DNA from: Alteromonas hispanica
GTDB lineage: Bacteria > Pseudomonadota > Gammaproteobacteria > Enterobacterales > Alteromonadaceae
Assembly: GCF_010500915.1 (NCBI RefSeq)
Contig: NZ_JAAAWP010000002.1
Span: 1 to 64,000 of the forward strand
Reading direction: 5' to 3'
Length of the DNA stretch: 64,000 bases
The translations under genes and the position numbers were made by a program. A model generated the notes under the pieces. That model worked only from the letters and a program-made list of their open reading frames with translations, searched no databases and was not told the DNA's origin. Shown piece by piece: positions 33,179 to 42,277 of this stretch (the stretch's first letter is position 1; each line of letters begins with the position of its first letter).

Positions 33179-36027
33179 TGCCAATTCAGCAAGAGCACGA
33201 GATAACTATTGCTAAAGCGACGCCGCAAGAAACTAATGACATTGATAAATCGCTTTGGTTAGTGAAGCAATACTTCGATGTGGCAGTTGTTGACTTTTTT
33301 TGTAACAACAAAAGGTTTTCCCGGCGAATTTCTTCTCGGGCTGGAGGCATTGATTTAGATAGAGAGTTACGTCTCTTTCGCTCATTGTTCAAAGACAATA
33401 GTTTACACGTTATAGAAAATGCGAATGAAAGCCAATTTGTCGACTCGAGAGTGTTGGGTAACTTACACTTTTACGCCCAATATCCTGTATTTGGCCGTTT
33501 CAATGAGCTAATCGGGGTGCTAAGTATCGGTGATCCTAATCCTAGAACACTGTCTAAAATTCACAGGAATCAGTTAATGGGGTTCGCTGCGATGCTGTCG
33601 CACCATATTAATGTAGGTGAGGCGGAGCCTCAATCATCCTCTGATGAGATGCCTAAACGTATTAATATACCGCTCATTGGCCTAACTAATTTAACTCAAG
33701 CATTTAGTCAGAAGTTAGTGGCGGCGGCAGTGTCATTATTGATTGGTTGGGCGATCGCCACTTTGGTGTTTAATTCAGATAAAGCTGAACACATAAGTGC
33801 GCTTCAGCGCCAAGACGTTACAATGAAAAGTGCCCTTTTTGAATCGTTAGAGCGCCTCGATAGGCAGGGAGAAGTACTTAGTACAAGTAGTCTCTTATTG
33901 CAGGGCTACCTATCTGCTGAATCCACGTTAACAGATGCTGGCTTAGGTCAAATAATGGCTATTCAATATTCGCGTACGCGTTTTCTAAAAGGCTACGCTG
34001 TATTTAATACTCGCTACGAAAAACTCGCAGTGTGGGCCAAGCCCTCTTTTGATATGCAAGCGTATGGGTTGAGCAATTGGCTGCGTCAAAGCTCGGTTGC
34101 AGTATCAAAAAATTTGAGTGTGAAAATGGTGGCCGATACAGCATTCATATTTACGTCTGTGGATGTGCCAAATAAAGAACGCTATTTTATTGTAAAAGCG
34201 CTTAATTTAACCGGGCTGTTGTCTACTATCACGTCGCAAATGAATACGCCGGGCTATCAGGTATACCTTGATACTCCGGGTCTTTTGCTATCGCAAAATG
34301 GCGCCGTTCAAAAACGCAAGCCTGTCAATGGCATCAGTGCAGCAAGCAATGTATTTCCCTCGTCTTGGAAAGTGTTAGTTGTACCGTCGACCCCTGTCAT
34401 TCCAACGGCACTTCCTCAGCTATTGTTGATTAAAAATATTGCCATTTTTATCGCTGTCATTGGCTTTGTGTATTATTTTTTGAGGCTGCCCAGGCGTTTA
34501 CACCACAACATCAGACAGGCGCATCAAACTATACTGAGTCGCGAGGAGCTTTACACAGATGCCTTAGACGCGCTGCCTAACGCGTTTGCCGTATTCAATG
34601 CCTCTGGCTCCCCGCTTTTATCAAACCAGGCTTTTATCCATTTGTTTGATTGTGGTGAAGAGTATGTTGCAAGCGGGACCACATTCGATGCCTTAGTGGC
34701 AGATGCTCAGCGTCGCGGTGTTATAACCCATTTTGAGGAAAGCGAAGACGTTAAGAATAACGGTGATAAAGTAATAGAGATTGGTTTACAAGACGGCCGT
34801 TGGCTTAGTGTTTTGAAAAGACAAATGCAAGACAAAGCGGTTGTTTATTACTTTCATGATATTACTGAAAATTATCATCGAGAGAAGAAGCTTTCCGAGT
34901 TGTCTCAACAGGTGCAGAGCGAAGCCCTGATAAAAGAAAAGTTTGTGTCTCAGTTTAACGACCAAATTAAAGCACCATTATTGATGCTGCATGAGCTTGT
35001 GGAGCATCTTCAAAACTCTCACGATGCATTAAAATCAGATATGTGTTTAATGCAACTTAGGGAGGTTAATCACCAAATACGCTGTGTGACCGAGCAACTC
35101 GCAGGAATAGGTAAGGCGCAGTCACAAAAGCTAAAACTCAAGCTTTCCGATTTTGACGTAAATAATGTTATCGACAGGGGTATCGATATTCTGTCTACTA
35201 AAGCCCAAAACAGTACTATTGAGTTAGGTGCTGAAACGGAAGGCGATCTTACTGTTAACACGGATGAGAAGTTGCTTTCTCAAGTCCATCTTTATCTTTT
35301 GTCGAATCTTCTTGAGGTGGTTAGGGGAGGAAGGCTAATAACGGAAGCGAGAATAAGAAACAAAAATGACAGCCACACTCTTGAAATCATTTATAAAATA
35401 TATGGGAACATCAAGCCTACAGATTTTTATAACAATGTAATGCGCATGTCGGCAGATACGTTTGACGAAGAGTCACTCTCACAAGCAAGCCTTGAAGTTC
35501 GCTACTTCAGGTCGATGCTGCATGCATTATCTATCAAGAATATTCTGTTAAGAGAGAAAAGTGGTTTCACAAGAATAGTGGTTTCTGTGCCGGTTAGTCG
35601 ACCCTATATCGACCAGTCGACAGAATCTGCAATCAGTATCATTCAAAGCACAGAGGGTAGAGGAGTAAATGATGAAAAACGTCTTTCTATTTTACTCGTA
35701 GACGATGACCCAATTAACGAGGTGATCACCCGAAGTATGCTTGAAGCAGAAGGTTATGAAATACAATGTGCTGCTACCGCAGTTGAAGCACTACTAATGG
35801 CTTCGCAAAAAGAGTTCGATGTCATTTTAATGGATATCATGCTTCCTGATATATCTGGTGTGCAGGTGATGCGTAAAATTCGTCGCAGTAACACTAATAT
35901 TGATACAAAAATTATTGCCTACACCGCCAACGAGGATACCGACCAGCAGTATGAAAAACTGGGCTTCGATGATTATATTTCTAAGCCTGTTGATAAAGTG
36001 AAGTTGCGGGAAAAGCTCGCTCGATAG
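33175..36027 (+). CDS. Membrane hybrid pseudo-kinase (His replaced by Asp) with PAS and REC
   Basis: The 950-residue protein has an N-terminal cytoplasmic GAF-like part (about 1-150), two membrane segments (about 180-200 and 417-438) around a large extracytoplasmic domain, a PAS domain (about 455-565), a HisKA-like region, a HATPase-like region and a REC domain (about 830-950; 'LLVDDDP', 'LMDIMLPD', 'ISKPVD'). In the H-box 'FVSQFNDQIKAPL', aligned with 'FLANMSHEIRTPL', the phosphorylated His is D596. An N-box-like 'LLSNLLEVV' remains but no DxGxG. It is therefore probably not a working kinase, but a sensor, phosphatase or scaffold. Its gene overlaps the large prepilin-like gene by 4 bases, tying it to the pilus. 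Confidence 0.82.
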   Translation: MMPIQQEHEITIAKATPQETNDIDKSLWLVKQYFDVAVVDFFCNNKRFSRRISSRAGGIDLDRELRLFRSLFKDNSLHVIENANESQFVDSRVLGNLHFYAQYPVFGRFNELIGVLSIGDPNPRTLSKIHRNQLMGFAAMLSHHINVGEAEPQSSSDEMPKRINIPLIGLTNLTQAFSQKLVAAAVSLLIGWAIATLVFNSDKAEHISALQRQDVTMKSALFESLERLDRQGEVLSTSSLLLQGYLSAESTLTDAGLGQIMAIQYSRTRFLKGYAVFNTRYEKLAVWAKPSFDMQAYGLSNWLRQSSVAVSKNLSVKMVADTAFIFTSVDVPNKERYFIVKALNLTGLLSTITSQMNTPGYQVYLDTPGLLLSQNGAVQKRKPVNGISAASNVFPSSWKVLVVPSTPVIPTALPQLLLIKNIAIFIAVIGFVYYFLRLPRRLHHNIRQAHQTILSREELYTDALDALPNAFAVFNASGSPLLSNQAFIHLFDCGEEYVASGTTFDALVADAQRRGVITHFEESEDVKNNGDKVIEIGLQDGRWLSVLKRQMQDKAVVYYFHDITENYHREKKLSELSQQVQSEALIKEKFVSQFNDQIKAPLLMLHELVEHLQNSHDALKSDMCLMQLREVNHQIRCVTEQLAGIGKAQSQKLKLKLSDFDVNNVIDRGIDILSTKAQNSTIELGAETEGDLTVNTDEKLLSQVHLYLLSNLLEVVRGGRLITEARIRNKNDSHTLEIIYKIYGNIKPTDFYNNVMRMSADTFDEESLSQASLEVRYFRSMLHALSIKNILLREKSGFTRIVVSVPVSRPYIDQSTESAISIIQSTEGRGVNDEKRLSILLVDDDPINEVITRSMLEAEGYEIQCAATAVEALLMASQKEFDVILMDIMLPDISGVQVMRKIRRSNTNIDTKIIAYTANEDTDQQYEKLGFDDYISKPVDKVKLREKLAR

Positions 36028-36114
36028 CGCGTTAAATCCAAATGCTTTTATCTCATCGCAGCCAGGCAGTCTCGGCAGACTTCCTTTAGTTATACTAAAT
36101 GTCTATCTTCATTA

Positions 36115-36129
36115 TTTGCAAAATGCGAA
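36115..36129. promoter_or_regulatory. Imperfect copy of the UAS motif upstream of the HPt gene
   Basis: TTTGCAAAATGCGAA matches the pattern in inverse orientation with one mismatch in the right arm. No sigma54 promoter follows it, so it may be an autoregulatory site or chance. Confidence 0.35.
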
Positions 36130-36180
36130 TGGCTACTCATACTTACTCTTAAATTCTCTACAAATTTTTCTTGATAAAAG

Positions 36181-36504
36181 ATGTTTAATACCGAAGTTCT
36201 TGTTTCACTTGGCGGTGATGTTGGCGAAGATGTTTTAGAGCATTTACTTGTTCTATTCGAAGCGGAATTGCGGCAGCAGAGTAGTCAACTCTACTCAAAC
36301 TCCGACCCCTTAATGGTGGATGAGATCCTAGAAATTCTTCATATTTTAAAAAACACGTCGAGATTATACGGTGTTGAAATGCTTCAAGAGCGCGTTGATG
36401 TGCTTTACGAGCGCGCCCAGTTTACGCAAGAGGACATAGCTGAGCTACGCAGCATTATTGATAAAACTGTTGCTCATGTTCCCCTCATTAAGGAATCACT
36501 ATGA
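36181..36504 (+). CDS. Stand-alone HPt phosphotransfer protein
   Basis: The 107-residue helical protein has the HPt signature with H54 in 'ILHILKNTSRLYG', comparable to 'AHSLKGSSANLGA'. An HPt shuttles phosphate between receiver domains. Its stop overlaps the start of the sigma54 activator gene by 4 bases, and it sits right after the hybrid pseudo-kinase, so the relay may run REC (of the hybrids) to H54 to the activator's REC. No good Shine-Dalgarno is visible before the ATG. Confidence 0.75.
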   Translation: MFNTEVLVSLGGDVGEDVLEHLLVLFEAELRQQSSQLYSNSDPLMVDEILEILHILKNTSRLYGVEMLQERVDVLYERAQFTQEDIAELRSIIDKTVAHVPLIKESL

Positions 36505-37913
36505 AATCATTACGCGTCTATATTGTTGAAGATAGCGTATCGGCCGGAAATTTATATAAGGCTGTGTTAACTAAGCAAGGTTACCAGTGCTCTCTTTTCT
36601 TAGATGGTTACTCTGCGATGGCGGCTATTCAGGCTGACACCCCCGATATTATTTTACAAGATGTCAATTTACCTGATGTGTCTGGCATTGAGGTTATGAA
36701 GTTTGCTAAAAAGCAGAACCCGGCAACGCAAGTTATTGCAATAACGTCAAACAGCACGATTGAAGTTGCTGTAGGGGCTATACGAGAGGGCGCTTTCGAC
36801 TTTTTAGAGAAACCTTTCGACAACGCAATGCTTATTCAGGCTGTTCAAAATGCAGGGCTTGAACTGGATTCTAAAAATAGCGCGGAGCCTGTTTCCGCAG
36901 TGACGGGGTTAGAAAAGAAAGCAGGATTTATTGGGCAGTGCCAAAAGATGATTAGCATAAAGCACCAGCTGAAAAGTGCTGCTAGGTCTAAGGCGAGTGT
37001 GCTTATAACAGGGGAAAGCGGCTCTGGAAAAGAAGTCTGTGCAGACTTTCTCCACAACTCGAGTAGCAGAGCATTAGGGCCTTTAATTGCGATTAACTGT
37101 GCAGCTATTCCCGCTGAACTGTTCGAGTCTGAGTTTTTTGGGCACGTGAAGGGAGCTTTTAGCGGAGCACTGGCAAACCGCGAAGGGGCGGTAGAAGCTG
37201 CCAATGGTGGCACTTTGTTCTTAGACGAGCTTTGCGAAATGGCGTTGCCCTTACAAGCAAAGTTACTTCGATTCATCCAAACGGGTACTTATCACAGAGT
37301 AGGCAGTTCCGAGCTTCGAAAAAGTGATGTCAGGATTGTTTGTGCAACCAACCGAGCCCCTGAGCTAGAAGTAAAAGACGGCAGGTTTAGAGAAGACTTG
37401 TTTTACCGGTTAAGCGTAATTCCTATTACCATTCCACCTCTTCGAGAGCGCGCTGATGATATTCCCGAGTTGTGTCGGCATTTCCTACAGGTAAAGTCTA
37501 GAGAAGAGCGAAAGGTGTTTGAGGGGTTCACCGCTGACGCACTAGAAATACTTAAACAGCACTCTTGGCCTGGCAACGTTAGAGAGTTACAGAATATTGT
37601 CGAAAAGTGCGTGGTTATGAACGATGGCGGCTGGGTTGACCGCGATATGGTGGAGCAACTGAACACCCATTTCTCGAAGGCAAATTCATCGTCAAATATT
37701 GTTAAGCATGCAAGCCAAAACCCAGCAAGTCGGACACAAGCCTCTAGCTTTGCCGATAAAATTGAGCCACTTTGGGTTGTTGAAAAAAGAGCAATAGAAG
37801 AGGCTATAGCTGTGTGTAACGGCAATATTCCTGTTGCGGCAGTGCATCTTGGGGTAAGTGCGTCTACTCTGTATCGCAAAATGAAAAACTGGGAGCAACT
37901 AGCGGTTTCTTAA
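36501..37913 (+). CDS. NtrC-family sigma54-dependent activator of the Tad locus
   Basis: The 470-residue protein has an N-terminal REC domain ('VYIVEDS', phosphoacceptor in 'ILQDVNLPD', 'LEKPFD'), an AAA+ domain with Walker A 'GESGSGKE' (171-178), a sigma54 contact loop GAFSGA (218-223; consensus GAFTGA), 'GGTLFLDE', 'RFREDLFYRL', and a C-terminal Fis-type HTH ('GNIPVAAVHLGVSASTLYRKMK'). It should activate sigma54 promoters; the Ser variant of the loop is conservative. It is the likely binder of the TTTGCA-TTT-TGCAAA sites upstream of the locus. It overlaps the HPt gene by 4 bases. Confidence 0.92.
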   Translation: MKSLRVYIVEDSVSAGNLYKAVLTKQGYQCSLFLDGYSAMAAIQADTPDIILQDVNLPDVSGIEVMKFAKKQNPATQVIAITSNSTIEVAVGAIREGAFDFLEKPFDNAMLIQAVQNAGLELDSKNSAEPVSAVTGLEKKAGFIGQCQKMISIKHQLKSAARSKASVLITGESGSGKEVCADFLHNSSSRALGPLIAINCAAIPAELFESEFFGHVKGAFSGALANREGAVEAANGGTLFLDELCEMALPLQAKLLRFIQTGTYHRVGSSELRKSDVRIVCATNRAPELEVKDGRFREDLFYRLSVIPITIPPLRERADDIPELCRHFLQVKSREERKVFEGFTADALEILKQHSWPGNVRELQNIVEKCVVMNDGGWVDRDMVEQLNTHFSKANSSSNIVKHASQNPASRTQASSFADKIEPLWVVEKRAIEEAIAVCNGNIPVAAVHLGVSASTLYRKMKNWEQLAVS

Positions 37914-37941
37914 CAAGCTGCATGTATTCTGTTCAAAGTTA

Positions 37942-37968
37942 CAAAAAAGGGTGGCAATTGCCACCCCT
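37942..37968 (-). terminator. Terminator for the leftward ybiT gene
   Basis: A perfect GGGTGGCAA/TTGCCACCC palindrome reads into a T-tract on the minus strand. It may also halt the rightward activator transcript less efficiently. Confidence 0.75.
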
Positions 37969-38043
37969 TGTACCTACGAACGTATGTGAAAACGCGTATA
38001 AAATCGCACGTAAAGCCGACTTTAATTCAATTACAGCTGCTAG

Positions 38044-39636
38044 TTACGCAATTTCTTTGTGCGCTAAAAACTCATCGTAGTTACCGTCAAAGTGGTTTAG
38101 CTGTTGGTCTTTAATTTCAATTACCTGGGTGGCTAGCGATGAAACAAATTCTCTATCGTGGCTAACAAAAATAACAGTGCCATCAAATTTGTAAATAGCG
38201 TTATTAAGCGCCTCGATAGACTCCATGTCCATGTGGTTGGTAGGCTCATCTAGCACAAGTACATTGATATCTTGAAGCATTAGCTTGCCGAATAAGAGGC
38301 GGTTTTTCTCACCACCTGAGCACACCTGCACTTTCTTATTGAAGTCGTCAGAGGTAAACAGCAAGCGCCCCAGCATGCCTTTGATGTGCAGGTCGTCGTG
38401 CTTCGGGCTGCGCCATTGACTCATCCAGTCAAACAAGGTCATATCCTTTGCGAAGTATTTAGCGTTATCTTGCGGGATGTAACCAATAGCTGCGTTTTCC
38501 GCCCACTTTATGGTGCCGCTGGTGGGTTCTAAATCATCCACTAAGGTTTTAAGTAGCGTTGTTTTGCCCGCACCATTTTCACCGATAATCGCTAGGCGCT
38601 GACCCGCTTCTAGCAGCAAGTTAACATTGCTAAAAAGCGGAAGGTCAGGATAACTGTGCCCCAGGTCTTCAAGAGTTATTGCTAAGCGATGCAGTTTTTT
38701 ATGTTGCTTGTAAACAATATAAGGTTTGCGGCGACTAGACGCTTTAACTTCTGACAATTCTATTTTTTCTAAGCGGCGAGCGCGAGAAGTGGCCTGCTTG
38801 GCTTTAGAAGCGTTTGCTGAGAAGCGTGCCACAAAGCTTTGAAGTTCTTCAATTTCCGCTGATTTTTTAGCGTTTTCGTTATGCAACTGCTCTTGCACTA
38901 GCATAGCGGCTTGAACGTAGTCGTCGTAGTTACCCGGATAAGTACGAAGTTCACCGTAGTCAATATCCGACATATGAGTACACACAGAGTTTAAGAAGTG
39001 TCTATCATGGGAAATGATGATCATGGTAGATTTACGCTTGTTTAGCTCTTCCGCTAACCAGCTAATGGTGTAAATATCCAAGTTGTTGGTTGGCTCATCT
39101 AAAAGCAGAATGTCTGGCTCGGCGAACAGTGCCTGTGCGAGTAAAACACGCACTTTCTTTCCCGGTGCAACTTCTTTCATTAAGCCAAAGTGATAGCTTT
39201 CTTCTATACCGGCTGAGCTTAGGATATCGCCAGCGCGTGCTTCTGCAGTATATCCGTCCATTTCAGCAAACTGGGTTTCGAGATCGGCAACGCGCATGCC
39301 GTCTTCTTCACTCATATCAGGTTTACTGTAAATGGCGTCGCGCTCTTGTTTTACTTCCCACAATTCGCGGTCGCCCATTATAACGGTATCAACTACGCTG
39401 AATTCTTCAAAAGCAAACTGGTTCTGACTTAAAATACCAAGCTTGGTACCCGGCGCCATAGAAACGTTACCAGACGTAGGTGTAAGCTCACCACTTAAAA
39501 TTTTCATAAATGTAGATTTGCCGCAGCCGTTCGCGCCTATAAGGCCATAACGGTTGCCGTTGCCGAATTTGGCAGAAATGTTTTCAAACAGCGGCTTAGA
39601 GCCAAACTGCATCGTAATATTTGCGGTGGTTATCAA
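38044..39636 (-). CDS. ybiT: ABC-F ATPase YbiT
   Basis: The 530-residue protein has two ABC domains in one chain with no membrane segments. Walker A motifs are 'GANGCGKST' and 'GENGAGKTT'; the signatures are the unusual '[14 protein letters not shown]' in the first domain and '[11 protein letters not shown]' in the second; Walker B regions read '[11 protein letters not shown]' and '[11 protein letters not shown]'. The linker between the domains is charged and helical. Length equals E. coli YbiT. ABC-F proteins act on the ribosome; the exact task of YbiT is not settled. It ends near a strong terminator and is a lone gene. Confidence 0.9.
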   Translation of the reverse strand: MITTANITMQFGSKPLFENISAKFGNGNRYGLIGANGCGKSTFMKILSGELTPTSGNVSMAPGTKLGILSQNQFAFEEFSVVDTVIMGDRELWEVKQERDAIYSKPDMSEEDGMRVADLETQFAEMDGYTAEARAGDILSSAGIEESYHFGLMKEVAPGKKVRVLLAQALFAEPDILLLDEPTNNLDIYTISWLAEELNKRKSTMIIISHDRHFLNSVCTHMSDIDYGELRTYPGNYDDYVQAAMLVQEQLHNENAKKSAEIEELQSFVARFSANASKAKQATSRARRLEKIELSEVKASSRRKPYIVYKQHKKLHRLAITLEDLGHSYPDLPLFSNVNLLLEAGQRLAIIGENGAGKTTLLKTLVDDLEPTSGTIKWAENAAIGYIPQDNAKYFAKDMTLFDWMSQWRSPKHDDLHIKGMLGRLLFTSDDFNKKVQVCSGGEKNRLLFGKLMLQDINVLVLDEPTNHMDMESIEALNNAIYKFDGTVIFVSHDREFVSSLATQVIEIKDQQLNHFDGNYDEFLAHKEIA

Positions 39637-39865
39637 AACAGGTATCCAGGGGAGTAAATCAGAAGATAAAGCTGAGCGTGTTAATACGCCGAGGCAGCTT
39701 GCATTGCGCGCGCACTATAAGGAAATAAGCGCCTTATGTCGAGGGAAAATTGAGCAGTGCGTAAAAAAGACGTCCCTGTCAACACACTTACACACAAACT
39801 CGTTTACTATTCAATTTATCGCTTTGGGATAGCACCTACTCCAGATGACTGTCCAAATGCTTCTT

Positions 39866-42277
39866 TCACATAGAAAGACCGTGAGACTTGTACCACTTGC
39901 CTTTGTAAAGCCGCTCTATAACCGCCTGTTTTTCCCAGCTAAACAGATACAGCCAATCGTTATTGATAAGCTCTTGCAACATGGTGTGTTTATTTACTAT
40001 CTCGAGAATTTTATGATTAGGAGCCACAATATAGACACTCAGTCGCTGTGGTTGATGCACCCATCGCGTGCCGTTGTGTAATGATTGTTTTGAGAGGCCT
40101 ATTCTCAAATCTCCGGAATTACCCTCAAAAACACCAATATTGTTTCCTACCGCGTTGTGAAGAACTTTGTTTCCACTACCCAGTTTTTCGTTGTCGGTGA
40201 CCGAAGCATTATATTGTGCGTTAATCCAATTTGTGACAATCATGGGAGCAGTCATCAGGGTTTCTAAAACCGATGAGTCTAGGTCGGTTTGCCAAGTATA
40301 ATCGTGTAGGAAGGTTTTGCCTTCCAAGTCGACACCGCGCGTGCGTTGGCGCGGGCCAATAATAAACGATGAGTTTCCTGCAAGCCCCCATTCTGGCTGC
40401 ACTTGAGACCAGTCGCTAGCACGCTGCTGAAAACGCTGATCACGCTTTTTGTCCGATTCAAACTGTAAATTGGTACTGTAATGTTTAGCTCGTTCCTTTT
40501 GCGCCTGATGCTTGGCTTTTAACAACCAGTTTTTCACTTTCTCTGGCACCGAGTTGTCGAAACACTCAACATCATCGGTGGTGGTATTGTGAAGCGCAGG
40601 AATGAATCGCGTATTACCCGCTATTTTGTACCCCATGCTTTGCAGTACATCGCGCACTTTTTCGTCATTAAGTAACTGCGCAAGCACGCGTACATTCACT
40701 TCGCCTGACTGGCCGCCACATGCGCCGCAATCAAGGCCCGCGGCATGCAGGTTGTTTCTCGATTTGCTGCCATGACCCACTAGCAATACGGTGGGTGAGA
40801 ATTTAGACATTCCCATCATTTTTAGTGCACCAGCGGCTAACGCCACTTTGTCATCCAAACTAATAGGGCCATGCTCATTACTAATTTCCCACTCAGCTTC
40901 ATGACTTAATGAATTCACTGGATTTTCTTTCATAGAGGGAAGCCACGAATTCTTGAGTAACTTGAAGGCATACCACCAGCCGGCAGATTCCACCATAGAA
41001 AAGCTTCCAAGTGGAGATTTACTCCACTTGTGCCATGTAGAGCGCTGCTGAATAAACTCTGCGCGATAGGGTTCTGTGCCTTTTTCTGATACAGAGAGTT
41101 GCGGGGCAAGTAAGCCAGGTAACTGCGGCCGTTGTGCATCGGTATTGGCGGGAGCGTAAGCTATAGGCATACCAAAAAAGCCCGCAAAACCCATGGTTTT
41201 CACGGTTGGACTTTGTAGCTCTAGAACCCGTCGAATAACCTCTGAACGTACATCAATACAGAAAACCGCTTGCACGTCTGCCTGCATTTGTTGCGCGGGC
41301 GAGCAGCTTACCAACTTAGCTTGCATTCGCTGCTGTTGCTCGTATTCGTAGGCATACATCATTACCCAAAGGCTGCGCTCTTCGCGTTTGAATTGTTCTA
41401 TTTTGGCAGACAGATGATTTAGCAAGTAAGACCAACGGGTTTTTACTTGATTTGCCTCCTCACTGTGGTGTTTATTGTAATAGCGATAAACAATAAGCTC
41501 CCAAGCTAAACGAATAGCAAGAAGTCCCTGCAGTTCGTTCTCATCCTTTAACCACATCCGATAAGCAATAAACGATGACCAGCCGTTAATACTCATTAAA
41601 AGCGCATAAAAATAATCTTGTGCTTTGCTGCTATCCAACTCCAAGCTTTCACTGGCTTCAAGCAGTAGCGCATCGACAGTGGTTGGAAGGGTCTCGAAAA
41701 TCTTCTTAAGTCCTATCGTATTCATTAACACGTTAATACCAGCATCGTGCTTAAGCCCGTTCAACCAGCTTTTATAAAGCGTGTCGGCAGGCGAATTACC
41801 CTCAATGTGAACAAGAGGTGATTCGTGTTGAAAGTAGGCGGCACAAAACTGACTTATTTGAAATAAACACTCTTCTCGCCAAGTCATCTCGCTGGCAGAG
41901 CGAAAACCGTCAAAGTGCTCTGTAATAAGAGGAAGCTGAACTTTCACGTTCGAATCGCTTAAGGTCGACAAGAAGCTTTTACTATCTTGATTAACTTCAT
42001 ACTGCACTAAACTATGCGCTATTGCGCTATCTGAGATCTCGCCTTCTTTGTATAAATCTAGCCAGTGCGATGCGGGCATAACGGCTGTGATACCAGCAAG
42101 AGCGTGTGCCTTTGCAGACACGTCTTGTTGTGAGTTGCTGATCAACTTCCAAAACGGATTTACCGCAATCAGCTTATCTAAAGGGAAGTTAGGCGCAATA
42201 CCATCACACGCCTGTGCAGCACTGCGTTTTATTCTTTTCTCATCAATACGAGTAGTGTTGAGTGATATGACCGTCAT
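39866..42277 (-). CDS. dabA: DabA, zinc-containing subunit of the inorganic-carbon transporter (DUF2309)
   Basis: This 803-residue protein is the DUF2309/DabA subunit, related to beta-carbonic anhydrase. The expected metal site is intact: C340 and D342 in 'FCIDVRSE', H502 in 'VGHGS' and C517 in 'LDCGACGG'. The 15-residue H-to-C spacing equals that of Halothiobacillus DabA2. With DabB it is thought to take up CO2 and convert it to bicarbonate, driven by a cation gradient. Its ATG overlaps the dabB stop by one base (TAATG), so the two are coupled. Confidence 0.93.
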   Translation of the reverse strand: MTVISLNTTRIDEKRIKRSAAQACDGIAPNFPLDKLIAVNPFWKLISNSQQDVSAKAHALAGITAVMPASHWLDLYKEGEISDSAIAHSLVQYEVNQDSKSFLSTLSDSNVKVQLPLITEHFDGFRSASEMTWREECLFQISQFCAAYFQHESPLVHIEGNSPADTLYKSWLNGLKHDAGINVLMNTIGLKKIFETLPTTVDALLLEASESLELDSSKAQDYFYALLMSINGWSSFIAYRMWLKDENELQGLLAIRLAWELIVYRYYNKHHSEEANQVKTRWSYLLNHLSAKIEQFKREERSLWVMMYAYEYEQQQRMQAKLVSCSPAQQMQADVQAVFCIDVRSEVIRRVLELQSPTVKTMGFAGFFGMPIAYAPANTDAQRPQLPGLLAPQLSVSEKGTEPYRAEFIQQRSTWHKWSKSPLGSFSMVESAGWWYAFKLLKNSWLPSMKENPVNSLSHEAEWEISNEHGPISLDDKVALAAGALKMMGMSKFSPTVLLVGHGSKSRNNLHAAGLDCGACGGQSGEVNVRVLAQLLNDEKVRDVLQSMGYKIAGNTRFIPALHNTTTDDVECFDNSVPEKVKNWLLKAKHQAQKERAKHYSTNLQFESDKKRDQRFQQRASDWSQVQPEWGLAGNSSFIIGPRQRTRGVDLEGKTFLHDYTWQTDLDSSVLETLMTAPMIVTNWINAQYNASVTDNEKLGSGNKVLHNAVGNNIGVFEGNSGDLRIGLSKQSLHNGTRWVHQPQRLSVYIVAPNHKILEIVNKHTMLQELINNDWLYLFSWEKQAVIERLYKGKWYKSHGLSM

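Noticed and set aside
39554-40081. Plus-strand open frames opposite ybiT and dabA.
   Set aside because: They are antisense shadows of well-supported genes.
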